Assembly: GCF_947242115.1 (NCBI RefSeq)
Contig: NC_074712.1
Location: 49,237,338-49,301,337, forward strand
Direction of reading: 5' to 3'
From: Biomphalaria glabrata
Lineage: Eukaryota > Mollusca > Gastropoda > Planorbidae
DNA length: 64,000 bases
The notes below the pieces were generated by a model. That model did not search any database. It had not been told where the DNA came from and saw only the letters and a program-made list of their open reading frames with translations. This document shows positions 36,601-46,270 of the stretch, piece by piece. Every line of letters begins with the position of its first letter. Position 1 is the stretch's first letter. The position numbers were made by a program, and so were the translations under genes.

Positions 36601-39092
36601 AAATGACAGAGAGGAATGGAGGAAGATGGTACACAGATCTTGTGTGGTACCCCAATAGTTCAATGGACTAAGGGATAGGTGAAAGAAGGTGAAGCATAAC
36701 AACTATAACAATAACAATATGGATGCAAAGACTAAAAAGATTCACACACTCTCACAACCAGTGTTTTATTGAATTAGGCTTCCATCTACTTCTCTGTGAC
36801 GACAGATAACCTTGCAAAACCCTGACAAAGTGGAATAAAAGAATTATTAAATCTTTCTGTTTTAGCCTTAAAAGGTAATGCTGATGATGCTGATGACAAT
36901 TTTTAATATAATAAGTGTTTTGTTTTACAGATAATGAATACATAGTTCTTTTTATTTTATTTTATTTACAAAGCTTATATCAACTCACTCTGTCTGTCTG
37001 GTAAAAGAGTTGTACATGTTATTTCTCCCAAACCCATTCTTAGATAAAGCTGAAATTTTGCATTTATTTCTTTTACCTGACAAAACAAGAATCAATATTA
37101 AAAAATAACAAATTAGTAAATTAACAATTGGCTATTAATTATTTTGCTTGGTTGTAAAATGTTTTACATGTTTCGGATGTTCCTTCAGAGTTGAAGATAA
37201 TTACTTCCTAGTCCAAACCTCCCGCAGGACGACGGGGGATGGGAGCAAGCAGGGTTTGAACCCTGGACCATCGATAAATCTGAACGACAGTTCAGCGCGC
37301 AAACCACACAACCAGGCAGCCATCCTTTAAAAGCCATCGAACAAGGGAAAGAAATTGTATTTGACTGATGTGGTGGCATAATATGAATTAATTTCCTTTA
37401 TACCTTGCAGAGAGAAATTGAGACTAACAATTTATAGATAAGTAAAAAAACCTTGTGATTTGATTTCACTGGCACAGAGGCTAGAGTGTTGGCTTGAGCC
37501 CTCGAGTTCGAATTCAGGTCATTACATTAAATTTTTTTTTTCCTTGAGTTGATTATCCTAATGCTTTTAGCTCTATATAACCATACCAATGATTTCCATA
37601 GCCTATAGACTAGGCCTGGCAGTCACTGTAAGAATGAAAAAAAAAGCGATTGGTTAGAACTTAGTTTCTTATATTATATTTTTTTTATTTGTTGAAGGTT
37701 TAACTTACAAAAAGACTGAAAGCAGATTCCTCATCTTCAACTTCTTGATAATAAAATTAGCTGTGTTCCTATGTATTACTACTCACAGTTAATTTTATTT
37801 AAAAATAAATTAGGTCACTTCATTCCTCTACACCGAACGCAGTTTTTGTGTTTTCCTTTTCACCGAACATTCATCCATGTCACCGAACACCACTATATAA
37901 TTATTGCTAAGAAATTATATCTGTGTTTTTTTTAAATTATTTAGATTGTATTAAAAGAAGTAGATTTACTTCTGCAATATTTATTTATAGTCTATGGCAT
38001 CCAACCACCACAAAGCGACTAAGGATCATCTCAAGAATTAGATAATGCCAGGACATTATGGTTGGAACAATGTTGCATAAACAGTTTCCCCCTCCAAACT
38101 TGCTGGAAAAATTAATTTTGGGAGCAGAGGCATCACAGGCTCTGCCAGGGTGTAGCACTGAGTACTGCAAACTACCGGAGGGTCTATGGCTCCTGATTTT
38201 TCTCCATGGTTGACTCTCAAAGCCTTTTCCATGAAGAAAGGGTGGGAAATGCAGCCCCAGCTGGAAACTAATATATTGTCACATCTAGCCATTGTACGCT
38301 GGTGGTCAATTTAGATTTTCTTTTCGCCAACTAGGTCTGTCCTCGGCAAATGATTTTCTAAAATTGGTAAAGTACTCTATTGCTTCCAGCCTTAGCAAAG
38401 TATTATATATATATTTTATTTTATTTTAAGTTTATTTTTATATATGCCTATAAAATCTCTTTATAGAAACAGACAGAGATAAATCTATATAGATCTATAA
38501 ATTAAATATTATAATTTAATAAACATGACATTTTAAATTGCATGCATTCTCCTTTAATTCCCATCTTATCTTATATAATGTTTGTACAGACGTTAATTTA
38601 AATTTAAAAAAGATGATTACGTCCTACGCGACATGCATTCAGTCATGCATATAAAAAATATTAACCAATGACTTAAATTCTGCCAAGTCACTGGTTTTCC
38701 TGGCTAGCTCAGGCAACCCATTCCATGCTCTAAAAGCACTAGGGAAGGAGTATTTGTACACATTTGTCTTAGCATATGGGATGAGGAATGACCTGAGTCT
38801 AAGTACTCTAAGTTACTAAGTCGTCTAAGACTAAGTTAATATATTTATAGACTAATAGTAATAGTAGTAATAGACAATAGACAGAGAATTGGCCTGATAA
38901 TTAAAAATTCCTCCTGGCCTTATAGATTAAAATTTTTAAAATAAAGCTAACCATATTAACTTCGGCAGCAGGACCTGTAATATCTGCTATACCGACACCA
39001 ACATAATAGCTTTTAGAATTCGGGATTGTAAATATCAAAAGTAGAACCGGTAAATAATGTAATCGGATCAGCACTGAAATGGTGGTCGCCAT
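18617..39092 (-). CDS. ASAH2: Neutral ceramidase, complete, 19 coding exons
   Basis: Hydrolyses ceramide to sphingosine and fatty acid at neutral pH, secreted or at the cell surface. Exons high to low: 38952-39092, 32330-32479, 31560-31736, 30921-31048, 30104-30181, 29733-29853, 29066-29188, 28859-28945, 28244-28348, 28066-28147, 27455-27567, 26174-26268, 25349-25388, 25109-25207, 24318-24413, 23799-23942, 22982-23035, 20209-20294, 18617-18833. They sum to 2136 bases, 711 residues, in frame. A hydrophobic signal (about 1-28) runs straight into YYVGVGIADITGPAAEVNM. Zinc site: GTHTH (119-123), SWFAVH (225-230), PGEFT (463-467), and probably a Tyr in NEYADY (500-505). Nucleophile Ser281 in NLGDVSP. 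The C-terminal Ig-like part (from about residue 610) ends YLYQIIQM. The Ser/Thr-rich mucin box of the vertebrate membrane form is absent, so a freely secreted enzyme is inferred. ATG context aaATGG is good. Confidence 0.97.
18989..19430 (+). mobile_element. LINE family B 3' fragment
   Basis: A 105-codon frame opens with GHKQTVPFGQPFERNIQEKA, matching KKQTPFGQLFETNIYKKA in the copy at 796, and the 3' non-coding part shares gtgcaatacacaaagtgt and the closing tattattattat tail. It lies in the last ceramidase intron, opposite to the gene. Confidence 0.75.
19431..20020. repeat. Degraded repeat in ceramidase intron
   Basis: Less AT-rich than its surroundings, with a run of broken short frames (ggcttgaccatggtaaggg, then a Lys-rich stretch). 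A C-run (about 19869-19879) follows. It looks like an old LINE or other element fragment; the family is not identified. Confidence 0.3.
20025..20250. repeat. 118-bp tandem duplication spanning the 3' part of a ceramidase exon
   Basis: The block holding the donor side of exon 18 (20209-20294) is present twice, 118 bases apart. The segment accttgtttcccaattagca starts at 20089 and again at 20207. The outer copy carries the donor and about 47 coding bases but lacks the acceptor, so it should not splice as an exon. Confidence 0.9.
20440..20665 (+). repeat. tRNA-like SINE, family 2
   Basis: Shares with 8520-8760 the gggattttaa-like box, an acgggtacttgaaa box, and the closing tctgccccatttagc. The B-box region is more decayed (gggctttgagtaaaaatcc). 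Confidence 0.5.
20725..21069. repeat. AAAGCTTAT-family MITE, left part (split by a hAT-like element)
   Basis: Begins aaacaaagcttacctaaggg and contains ttaattgactaattgg and aaaaatgggtgtgggagaaa, as in the copies at 7225 and 29263. It is cut at about 21070; the matching right part resumes at 22822. Confidence 0.65.
21078..22813. mobile_element. Non-autonomous hAT-type DNA transposon carrying a LINE insertion
   Basis: Ends are inverted: cagtgattctcaaactta on the left and agtttgagaaccactg on the right. An 8-base target duplication flanks it: gtctacgc (21070-21077) and gtctatgc (22814-22821), one mismatch. Without the LINE it is about 660 bases. No transposase frame. Both the ends and the 8-base duplication fit hAT. 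Confidence 0.85.
21357..22430 (-). mobile_element. LINE family A, 5'-truncated copy with RT C-terminal half
   Basis: The best copy of this family: an intact 333-codon frame (21422-22423). It begins within the RT domain with HQWIKDFLIGREQTVIINGS, then GVPQGAVLGPLLFLIYINDL, the catalytic FADDCIIYR (FADD box), KYLGVIINEKLSWNPHI, and a family end WNGLPELARKTSDLAEFKSL. The endonuclease and the first RT motifs are missing. The 3' end on the minus strand is a ttttttgaagtaacgtctgt box followed by a short AAGATAAGAT-type tail, not poly(A). Motifs fit a CR1/Jockey-group LINE. Other pieces: 9388, 13477, 34500, 38568. Absence of stops suggests a fairly young insertion. Confidence 0.9.
22822..22935. repeat. 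AAAGCTTAT-family MITE, right part
   Basis: The segment gcaaagtttcaacttgatcc followed by gagaatg matches the interior of the 29263 copy (gcaaagtttcaacttgatca), so this is the continuation of 20725-21069 after the hAT-like insertion. Confidence 0.6.
23405..23500 (+). repeat. LINE family C tail
   Basis: Holds ttggcacagtctgcaaaaga, cagctcagcagcaaaagctg and a gaagaagaag end, as at the 3' end of the element at 58548-59580. No body is attached. A weaker match is at about 24950-25000. Confidence 0.75.
24438..24525. repeat. Short tandem duplication
   Basis: The block actaagataaaagtaattca and the tgtttgaacatag box that follows occur twice, about 45 bases apart, in a ceramidase intron. Confidence 0.7.
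25660..25775. repeat. Degenerate tandem repeat
   Basis: Repeats of tatgttattcacaatggtt and ctatactctt variants, about four irregular copies, in a ceramidase intron. Confidence 0.6.
26520..26700 (+). repeat. AAAGCTTAT-type repeat adjoining a SINE
   Basis: Contains gcaaagcttatatcaactca, ctgcctgtctggtaaaa and acccaatctcagatcaagct. The same arrangement, again followed by a tRNA-like SINE, is at 36962-37145, so the two parts may move as one unit. Confidence 0.6.
26745..26897 (-). repeat. tRNA-derived SINE, family 1
   Basis: On the minus strand: A-box-like tggtcatgcggtttgcgcgc, then B-box ccgggttcaaaccc, then ctcccatcccc, a gaggtttggactaggaagta box and tcttcaactttgaagg. Other copies: 37170-37324 (minus) and 51386-51522 (plus). 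Confidence 0.85.
27018..27195 (+). repeat. tRNA-like SINE, family 3
   Basis: The segment gtggtcagaatgttggattg followed by a B-box-like gagtttgaattcaggtc. A second copy with a better B box (gagttcgaattcaggtc) is at 37460-37530. Confidence 0.55.
29263..29690. repeat. AAAGCTTAT-family MITE, full copy
   Basis: Ends are inverted: aaaaagcttatataaagg on the left and gatataagctttgtaaaaa on the right. About 430 bases, between ceramidase exons 6 and 7. Confidence 0.7.
30244..30430 (-). repeat. tRNA-like SINE, family 2
   Basis: On plus: gaccttgcaatcaatgaggc, agatgatataatgttaatct and aatgtcaggtaaccc, the reverse of the 8520 copy. Confidence 0.6.
32785..33470 (+). mobile_element. Fossil gypsy (Ty3)-type LTR retrotransposon, pol remnant
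   Basis: Pieces of the RT-RNase H junction and RNase H/linker region of a Ty3/gypsy pol can be recognised: a PVLKFYDPNK-like segment and GLGAVLL around 32860-32950, an ETDHKLL box and LQKYDM, then a DMLSRA box near 33240, and a linker with WWPKEKAECPW before the minisatellite. It is broken, with several interruptions, and has no gag, protease or intact integrase. Sequence at 33975-34200 may be its decayed 3' end. It lies in ceramidase intron 1, opposite to the gene. Age unknown; it looks old. Confidence 0.8.
33471..33974. repeat. 42-bp minisatellite, 12 units, open in both strands
   Basis: The segment gagctgaccattgtgaatag begins at 33471 and recurs every 42 bases up to 33933; each unit ends in ggcagcaga. 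Because 42 is divisible by 3, stop-free frames run across the array on both strands (ELTIVNRVALKGSR repeats on plus, LLPFKATLFTMVSS on minus). These are not evidence of a gene. Outer units carry the variants (tttcaaagg, ttttaaagg). Confidence 0.97.
34240..34330. repeat. 40-bp tandem duplication
   Basis: The segment aactcatcttatcagctgac plus atcttc occurs at about 34250 and again at about 34287. Confidence 0.8.
34500..34893 (+). mobile_element. LINE family A 3' fragment
   Basis: Reads on plus as the counterpart of the 21422 frame: aaatattcaaatttgattag (EYSHLTRV region), gaaatactcagaaaaacaca, then gaatgggttgcctgaa, and the tail ttttttgaagtaacgtctgt with aatatataagataac. The coding frame is broken by several changes. 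Confidence 0.85.
35110..35760 (+). repeat. Dispersed repeat, copy 2 (pair with 13790-14410)
   Basis: Contains cagggtatacaaaggtgcag, gctgtgtggttgcaaaatgt, gaacatctcattataagc, ttgcactctatgaattgc and cacatgtggggtatacaaga, in the same order as copy 1. Confidence 0.6.
35935..36040. repeat. Tandem duplication of about 60 bases
   Basis: The segment aatctcaaaaacttaaaag with its upstream tatatttatca box occurs twice (about 35960 and 36015). Confidence 0.7.
36296..36372 (-). repeat. Retroposon 3' end
   Basis: On the minus strand: caaactgaatttccatttgt, then ggaccggaccaataaaatta and an ATCTTATCTT end. An AATAAA plus a short-repeat tail suggests the 3' end of a LINE or SINE. Confidence 0.45.
36460..36700 (+). 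mobile_element. Degenerate LINE C-terminal fragment
   Basis: Broken frames on plus read SGNSTMNKKKRQTS, then ERNLSKANDREEWRKMVHRS and CVVPQ. A basic segment followed by DREEWRKMV and a cysteine/proline end is common at the C-terminus of LINE-encoded proteins. A similar piece (KNIGDREKWR) lies at about 46615-46720. Confidence 0.6.
36962..37145 (+). repeat. AAAGCTTAT-type repeat adjoining a SINE
   Basis: Same order as 26520-26700: caaagcttatatcaactcac, tgtctgtctggtaaaa, cccattcttagataaagctg. Confidence 0.6.
37170..37324 (-). repeat. tRNA-derived SINE, family 1
   Basis: Minus strand carries tggttgtgtggtttgcgcgc, tggtccagggttcaaaccc, ctcccatcccccgtcgtcct and gaggtttggactaggaagta. Confidence 0.85.
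37460..37530 (+). repeat. tRNA-like SINE, family 3
   Basis: The segment ggcacagaggctagagtgtt, then ggcttgagccctcgagttcgaattcagg in two parts: an A-like and a clear B box (gagttcgaattc). Confidence 0.6.
37640..38567 (+). repeat. Dispersed repeat, unsplit copy (pair with 52270-54420)
   Basis: The left part (to about 37995: ggtttaacttacaaaaagac, acgcagtttttgtgttttcc, ttgtattaaaagaagtagat) and the right part (38400-38567: tttatatatgcctataaaat, gaaacagacagagataaatc, tttaataaacatgacatttt) both recur around 52270-52700 and 54240-54420. The middle (38000-38330) is not in the other copy and may be a separate insertion. No coding frame. Confidence 0.65.
38568..38790 (-). mobile_element. LINE family A 3' fragment
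   Basis: On plus: cttatcttatataatgtttg, agatgattacgtcctacgcg, ttctgccaagtcactggttt, caacccattccatgctctaa. It is the last 200 bases or so of the family, in ceramidase intron 1, close to exon 1. Confidence 0.85.
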
Positions 39093-39337
39093 TTAGTTAA
39101 TCATGTGATCATAGAAATACTTTCTATTTTTAACTGTTTTCTAGAAAAGAAAAAAAGTAGGATTAGACTAACACAATGTCACAGATCTTGATCCGGATTG
39201 TTAGGTCAGAATAGATTTAGATATCACCTAAGCATGAAAAAAAAAATGGTGCTGGTATCAATAAATAAATATAAAATAATATATTATATAAAATCGAGAT
39301 TAGAAAAACTGCAAAAATAAAAATAAAATAAATAAAG

Positions 39338-39740
39338 GGTTAAACCATGGTTAAACCATGGAACTATACTAATGGAACACCAGCTTCGAGTTTTTTACAA
39401 AGCCAAAGAGAGTCGAAGTGCCGTCGCGCATCATTTTTGCGCATGGTGCAATGTGGAGAAATCCATGATGATGCCAAAGAAGAGATTTACTCCGTCAGTC
39501 CCTTGCAATGGGTGTAAAACTTTCGTACGCTCTATTTGATTAGATGTGTAAAAACTTCATCCATTTTCTGACTATCTGATATAAAAGATACAATTTTCCC
39601 GAATAAGAGATCGTCACAAAAGTTATTTTTTTCGACCACCCTATAAAATGCCACATTTTTTCAAAAAAATAGAATCTAAATTCCGAAAATACAATCTTTC
39701 AGTGTTTCTGTGTTTGGTTTATTTACACTAAATCTGGATG
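39338..39740 (+). repeat. Dispersed repeat with duplicated GGTTAAACCATGG end, copy 1
   Basis: Opens ggttaaaccatggttaaacc and continues with gaactatactaatggaac, gtgccgtcgcgcatcatttt, cttcatccattttctgac, gagatcgtcacaaaagtt and ctaaatctggatg. All these recur in inverted order at 46745-47103. It lies just upstream of the ceramidase gene. Confidence 0.8.
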
Positions 39741-42170
39741 AAGACCCGTCTACCGTTCCTCTAAATGCGTATTTGTTACGATATACTAAATTGCACGAAA
39801 TAAAAATAAAAATAGGAGGCCTAATACAGTTTTGACACTCCAAGCTACGCATTTCTAATCGTTTTTTTTTAATTATTATTATCGAAAGGACTAGGCTATA
39901 GGCATACACGTCTCGTGGGAAACAAAGAAAAAGTTCATCTCGGTAATATTGTAGCCTAAATAAAATGACCAAAAAAAAAAACAACTATAGCCTAATCTAA
40001 AATGAAATAGATCTAGAGCTAGATTTTCTTGGACGAATGATACAAAATAAGTATAAATAATAAGAAATAAGTCATAGTCATATGAATCTGATAGATCTAA
40101 AACAAATACTGATAAGTCATTCATTAATTAATTATTAGAATTACTTGACTACCAACTGGGTATTTTTATTGCCAAAATACAATGTATTTTATGTGCATTT
40201 ATTAAAAACAACAACCAAAAATTAAGCGTTCGACGCAACTAGATCTAATATTAATAATATAGATTCTGGTTCTAGATCCAGAAAGCTACTTCTCTAATTC
40301 AGTTTTCTAGTTTAATTCTAGTTAGATCTAGATGTCTAGACCAGTAGATCTAAATCTAGCCAGGGTTTTTGTCATGGAATAGATCTATAAACCTGCAGCC
40401 GCCTACTGATCACGATATGACAGATACTATTGTCAGTATTGATGAGATACTCTCTCTACTTCTATTTAATATAATATATATAGGGATAGATCTACATCTA
40501 GATCTAGTAGATCACAGTAAAACTCAATGTGTACTTCCGACTTTAGCTCAACAAGTCTACTCCAAAGTATACTAGTAAAGTCACAAAGTGTAAAGGATCA
40601 TTATATATTCAAATAAAAAATTTATAGGCCTAAATGAATCGAATAATCAGTCACTAATTTGACTAATCTAAATTGTTATTTTTTAAATGGCAAGTGTTAT
40701 TGATGACTTCTGACTTGTACACAAGTTGCAGAGATTCTAGCTTTTATTTTGATGACGTGTTACGATATATCAATGATATTTAGATAAACGCAAGTACCAG
40801 GTGGAACAGAGAGAAGGACCATTTAATATAAGGCAAAGAAGTAAGATGTTTATAATCCATCAAACTCACAGAGGACTTGTGTCATTTGTGACGGCATTTC
40901 ATGCATTTACAGAAGCTACAAACTATGCTACAAAAATGATAGGCTTGTCTTTGATTCCTAAGACTTATGAGGAATGCTATGTTTCCAGAGGCTACTCAGC
41001 CCCAGCTGTGACCTACATATTATGCCACACTGAGCACAGGCATAACCATTGTCCACCTGTGGCAGAATCAGTTGGTTTTTTTTTGCCGTCTACCCTCTGC
41101 AATTAATGTTAATTGGTGTATACCACACCTTTGTAAGTGACCTCCAGCTGTCTCGTTCTGAAGCTGTATGCAACCAGGTGCTCTCTTATTCTATGTCAGT
41201 TAAAGTAAGTTGGCGCCTAAGCTTGTCTTTAAAGCATTTCTGTGGTACCTCTTAACGTGCATATGACATGTTAGGCAAATGGTTTTGCCTATCGGAATGC
41301 CATTTCGGAAAGTATAGGTGCTTAAAATGAAACTCCAAATATCTGGACTTACAGTTACCAAGAAAATAAGCTCAGGTTTCAAAGAGACGACACTGGCATT
41401 TCAGCTAAGACGATCAGTAAAATTAATAGCAACTTTGATTGCAGTCCACCAAACAAGATTTAAAAAAAAACAAGTGTGGCTTCAATAGCATTGATGATAT
41501 TTAGTTTACTTTTATCTCATTTACTAGTATTACTATTTCATTGACTAAGGTTTTTTATTGTCAAATAGGCATAAGTACATGTACTAGTTCCTGCAATTTG
41601 ATGAAAAATAATAATTAAATTGTGTATAGTCTATATACAAATGTTTATAAGAGATCACAGCTTACCTTAATTTACTTAATATTTTAAAACTATGATTTTG
41701 TGTTCTGACTCTACTCTAAATAAATTATATTTTATTTTAAGAATGCAAAGTTGGAAATTATGTTCTGATGAAAAAAATTTTATTAAACTAAAGTAGATGT
41801 TTATGGTTCTTTTGTATTTATTTTTAAATTATTTATTCATTAAAAATTAATTGCTCATTAACATTTATTTGAAGTAAAGATCAAAAACACAAATTCAATA
41901 CATGATCAGCTCTCAATTCATGCAGATCACAGCCCATCACTTAAATGTATTTACTGTCAATTCTACAGACTATTCATTTCAAAATGTTGCTTTAAATTGT
42001 TATATGACACAATCAAAGTACTGGTACCTCACATTGATGTAGGCCTAAAGCAGCTGAAATAATGACAAATTTTCATTCACTAACTTGTACTGTCATTTAT
42101 TATCCAACGTGTTAAAACTAATGACCTGTATATATAATTGATTAAGCAGGAGCATCAACAAATCTTGAAC
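39741..42170. other. Interval with no recognised gene
   Basis: The AT-rich left part holds many agatctaga palindromes (40230-40520). A stretch at 40800-41255 is less AT-rich and open in plus frames, but its predicted peptides (for example THRGLVSFVTAFHAF) match nothing I know; it may be decayed element sequence. Confidence 0.35.
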
Positions 42171-42854
42171 AATAATTGTCTACAGAAAAACTTTATTCTT
42201 ATCCAAACAATATACATTTACAATGTATTTAAACAAGTTAATTTATACAAATCTGTATGGCCTAAAGATTATAGCGTATTTTGAGCATTGTGTGAATAAC
42301 AAGTTACATTATTACATGAAAATAGTGTACTCATTTTTTAAATATTCTGGGTAATAAAAATTAAAAACTAATATAATACAATAAAATTGAAGCATTAGTC
42401 AAATAAAAAAAAAAATTCACTCAAGATCTATGTGAACTCTATGCTTGAAAAAAATCATTTTGAAATGAATTAAAAAAAAAAAAAATTATGGTTCTTTAGT
42501 CAATGGAATGATAGCAGCAATTATTTAATAATTTCATGATTATCCATTCATCTCAATATACTTAAAACTGAAAAATGATTCATAAGGTTTTAGATACAAC
42601 CATTTGAAATAATGATTATAATTTTTTTCCTAACTTGCTTAATGCAAATCTAATATAAACAAGATTTTCTCTGTCAAGAAATGTATAAGGGAACAACATG
42701 CATGTTCTTCTCAGTAAGTTTTGCAAAGGGAATTAAGAATATATGATGTTGCTTTTTTTTTGCCAACATTTTAAACCTTCGCACCAGGTTTTAGTTTTAA
42801 GGAGAATGCACCATATTTTATATGTTTACTTTTGTTAGATTCTTATTTTAATTT

Positions 42855-43330
42855 TAAAAAAGTAAAATTTCCCTTACATATCTTGCAATCTATGGGGCAG
42901 ATGATATAAAGTTTATCAGTTTCTGTGCCCCATGGTTAGCGAGGGTGTCATGTACCCAGCACCACAACCAACCACCTTTTGAAAAAAAATCCCATTTCAG
43001 ACCTCACAATCTATAGGGCAGATGATGTTAAGGTCATTTGATTCTTTGGCCAGTGCATCATGTGGCCAGCACAACAACCAACCAAAACGAAAGTCAGCTA
43101 CCCATTAGAGTTAGGTGGACTCAGGGGCACCCAAAAATCTAAAAAATTTAAATCTGAGTCTTCACAGAGATTCAAACCCATGATTTAACCATTCAGCCAT
43201 TTACTTATTCCTTACTATTGCCATGTATCCCTAGCCTTTTGAATTCTGAAATTGAAAATCCCAGTCTTAATCGAACCCAGGAACCCTCAGTTCAGAAGCC
43301 AAGTGCTTTACCATTCATTCACTGCACTCC
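42855..43330 (-). repeat. Two adjacent tRNA-like SINE copies, family 2
   Basis: The box ttgcaatctatggggcagat occurs near 42883 and a related cacaatctatagggcagatg near 43005. The second copy ends in a B-box-like region (gagattcaaacccatgattt). A third, partial, piece (aatcgaacccaggaaccctc) follows. Confidence 0.6.
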
Positions 43331-44344
43331 CTATTGTTTTAATGGGGCTCAGATTAATAGTTTTCAAGTACAATATTAAACAGATTTAAAGAAATACTAA
43401 ATTCAAACCTGTTGGCTGAATGACAGGATATACATAAATATGTATAGAGCTTACAGTATAATATATATATCTTAAATTAAAATTGGTCCAAGACTTTTAT
43501 TTTGCAACATGATGGGATTTTCCTTTCTTGTGGTGCTATGCAGGAGTCCAAGAATCTCATCTTTTCTCATAACAGAAAGTTATCTAGTTATAAAAATAAA
43601 TAAAAGGATTTTAAAAAAAATAAAAATATGTGTGACATATGTGTTGACCATGCTAAACATATATATGTTATTAAGTATAATTATATAATTTTGCTATTCT
43701 AAAAATAGTTTGTACCTAAAAGGAGCTACTGTGTTAATGTGTAGACATGGCCCTGACCTTAATAGTTATGAATTATTACTAAAGGTGAAGGCAGATATTC
43801 AGTTAATTTGATGGACATTGCACTCATCTAAAAGCAACTATAACATATATTATGATTTACATTTTCATGGAAAACTAGTTTTTCAAAAATACAAGTACTT
43901 CAGCTTATGAGAAAAGTGCATAGGGAAAAATTGCAGTACCTTACCTTTAAGAGGTGCAACCAATCATTGACTTGTCAGGAATGCATGCCCTTTTCTTGCA
44001 TTTCCAAACATAACTGTAATTATACAATTAGGCATAATGGCTAATTTCTTTTGAAAACATTAAAATTAAAAAATAATATTATTAAATTGAATACATTGTT
44101 GTATCAAACATACAAATTATCAGACATAATTTTGCCTAATTTCATCTAACAGTTTATTGTAAAGGAATGGCCTGCACAACAGCCAAGTATATTAGGCATT
44201 CATGAAAGATGAATTTGCTTAAGAGTGTTATAAAAAAAAACTAGAGAAAAATGTTAAATTCCATCCCCGATATTTGGATGTTGCTTAACCATGAAAATCA
44301 CACTTCATAAAACATCTTTTAGATAACTAAAATAAAAAATGTAT

Positions 44345-44463
44345 AGTAGTACTTACAATAAATATTGAATAGATGCCAATATTATTAATGTCTGCCCAGA
44401 GAGTAGAAATAGTATAAGTATGATCCTTGAGCCATTCTGGTACATCATCAGAACTGGTTGGCA
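44345..44463 (-). CDS. Candidate first coding exon of a small membrane peptide
   Basis: On the minus strand an AG (tttcag, near 44485) is followed by an ATG and a stop-free reading MPTSSDDVPEWLKDHTYTIS then TLWADINNIGIYSIFI up to a consensus donor (att then gtaagtac). The end is hydrophobic. Joined to a downstream segment after tttataactag (about 43590) it would read ITFCYEKR and stop, giving about 44 residues; joined to one after attacag (about 44015) it would read LCLEMQEKGMHS and stop. An AATAAA on minus near 42193 could end the transcript. I do not recognise the peptide. The splice signals and the frame are seen; the gene is inferred. Confidence 0.35.
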
Positions 44464-44899
44464 TGGTTCTACTTGTTAATAACTGAAACATAATTACAAA
44501 CATTTTTTTAAAATTTATAATTTATCACAGACTAGAATAGAAATGTTGCCAGGAAAAATACCAATGGTTAGAATGCACCTGATGATACTTTTGTAGCCTT
44601 AAAATGCACCAAAACTTCATTAATTAAATCTGATAAGAAACATATATGTATCACACAAGTCCAAGTTGATCAGAGTGTCATAGCAAATAATTAACTAGAT
44701 ATGTGAGTTTTATATTAAAGTGCTGAATTTCAGGGGATAGATCCAACTTGACACCACATCATTTATTATTTCATGAACTCATGGGTCTGGGCATGGCATG
44801 GAATGGGAACTATTATTTAATGTATGGGGTGTAGGCGAGGCATGGATTATAAATTGTCTTGTATAGATTAGATTGGGTAAAACTTCCCATCGAAGGTAA

Positions 44900-46270
44900 C
44901 TTTTACTGATAGATCTGGATCAATAATAAATTTATGGGATCTAGGCCTGCATAAATTTTATCTTTTATTTATATATTTTATGTACATAAATAACTAGTCT
45001 AGATTCTATAATTATATCTTAATAATAATTTTTGTAGATGTCATATAATATATCTAAAATATTAAGTATAGATCAGTAGATTTAGAATTCTAGCTGGTAA
45101 ATATTTTTATATTCCAAATCTAAACTGGATCTATATATTGTATATCTATCTAGAATTTAGATCAGTAGATTTAGTATTTTAGCTAGTAAAATACTTTTAT
45201 ATTCTAAATCTAAACTGGATCTAGATCTAATTATTCTAGAAGCTTAGATCTAGAAGACTAGTTGTCAAGATTTGACTACACTATGGCTAAGGCTAATGCA
45301 CTAGCTAAGTAGGCCTACTTGATAGATCAAGAGACAGAGTACTAATAGTAATAGACTCTTGCCTCGTTGGGCCTCTCAAATCAGCTACAGAAATCTATGT
45401 CTACTATTTTAATATTTAAAATGATATGGCTGATGATATTAATTATTTTAATAGAGACATTGACATACAAAGAAACAAAATAATTAGATCTTATACTAAC
45501 TCATAGACTCTACTTATACTGTATTGTATTAAACCTTCGAGTTTACGTTCCACTATCTTGACTTGACTACATTGACTAAAAAGGGCACTATCACGGTGAC
45601 TATAATTATTTATAGATCTAGAATACTAGTCTAGATTATTATCTATGATGATGATGATAATCAACTGGTAGAGCTATAAGTATAATCAGTATAAACTATA
45701 ATATAATCACTGCATTCGTTTCATTCAGTGTCTGTATCAATAATCATGTGATGTGAAAGTGAAGTCTAGATTTAGATCTACATCTAGTCTAGATTAGATA
45801 GAATTGATAGATTATAAATCTACTTTCTACTATTAAAAAGTATTATTATTATAGATCTACATCTACTAATATTAGTACAGGTACTAGATCTACAGGCAAT
45901 ACACTATTGATTATAGTGACTATAATTACCGTCACTATACACTAATACAGTTACAGTATTATAAGTATAATTATAATACAGTCTATAGACACTATGTGAC
46001 TATAGTCTAAGTATAGACATAGATGATCGATAGATCTACTATCTAGAGTTCTAGACGTAGACTAGATCTATCTATAAACATTCATATTGATCTCATGTAT
46101 GGTCTAGATCTAGAGAAAATAGAGTGGAAATCATGACTTTATTAGATCTATTGAGTTATTTTAAAAAAAATATCTTTAAATAGATCTAGAACCATAGTCT
46201 ATGGTCTGGGTGTTGTAGATCTAGATTATTCTAGATATAAGAGATCTATAGATAAGTTCGGTTTTTTAAA
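44900..46270. repeat. Cluster of TCTAGATC-type palindromes
   Basis: Strings such as tctagatc, agatctaga and gatctagat occur every few tens of bases. A local duplication of about 90 bases (gatcagtagatttag ... ctaaactggatcta) lies at 45060-45235. No gene seen. Confidence 0.7.

Noticed and set aside
40801-41255. Overlapping frames of 101 and 68 codons on plus
   Set aside because: No recognised domain and no clear splice sites; could be decayed element sequence, not enough for a gene.
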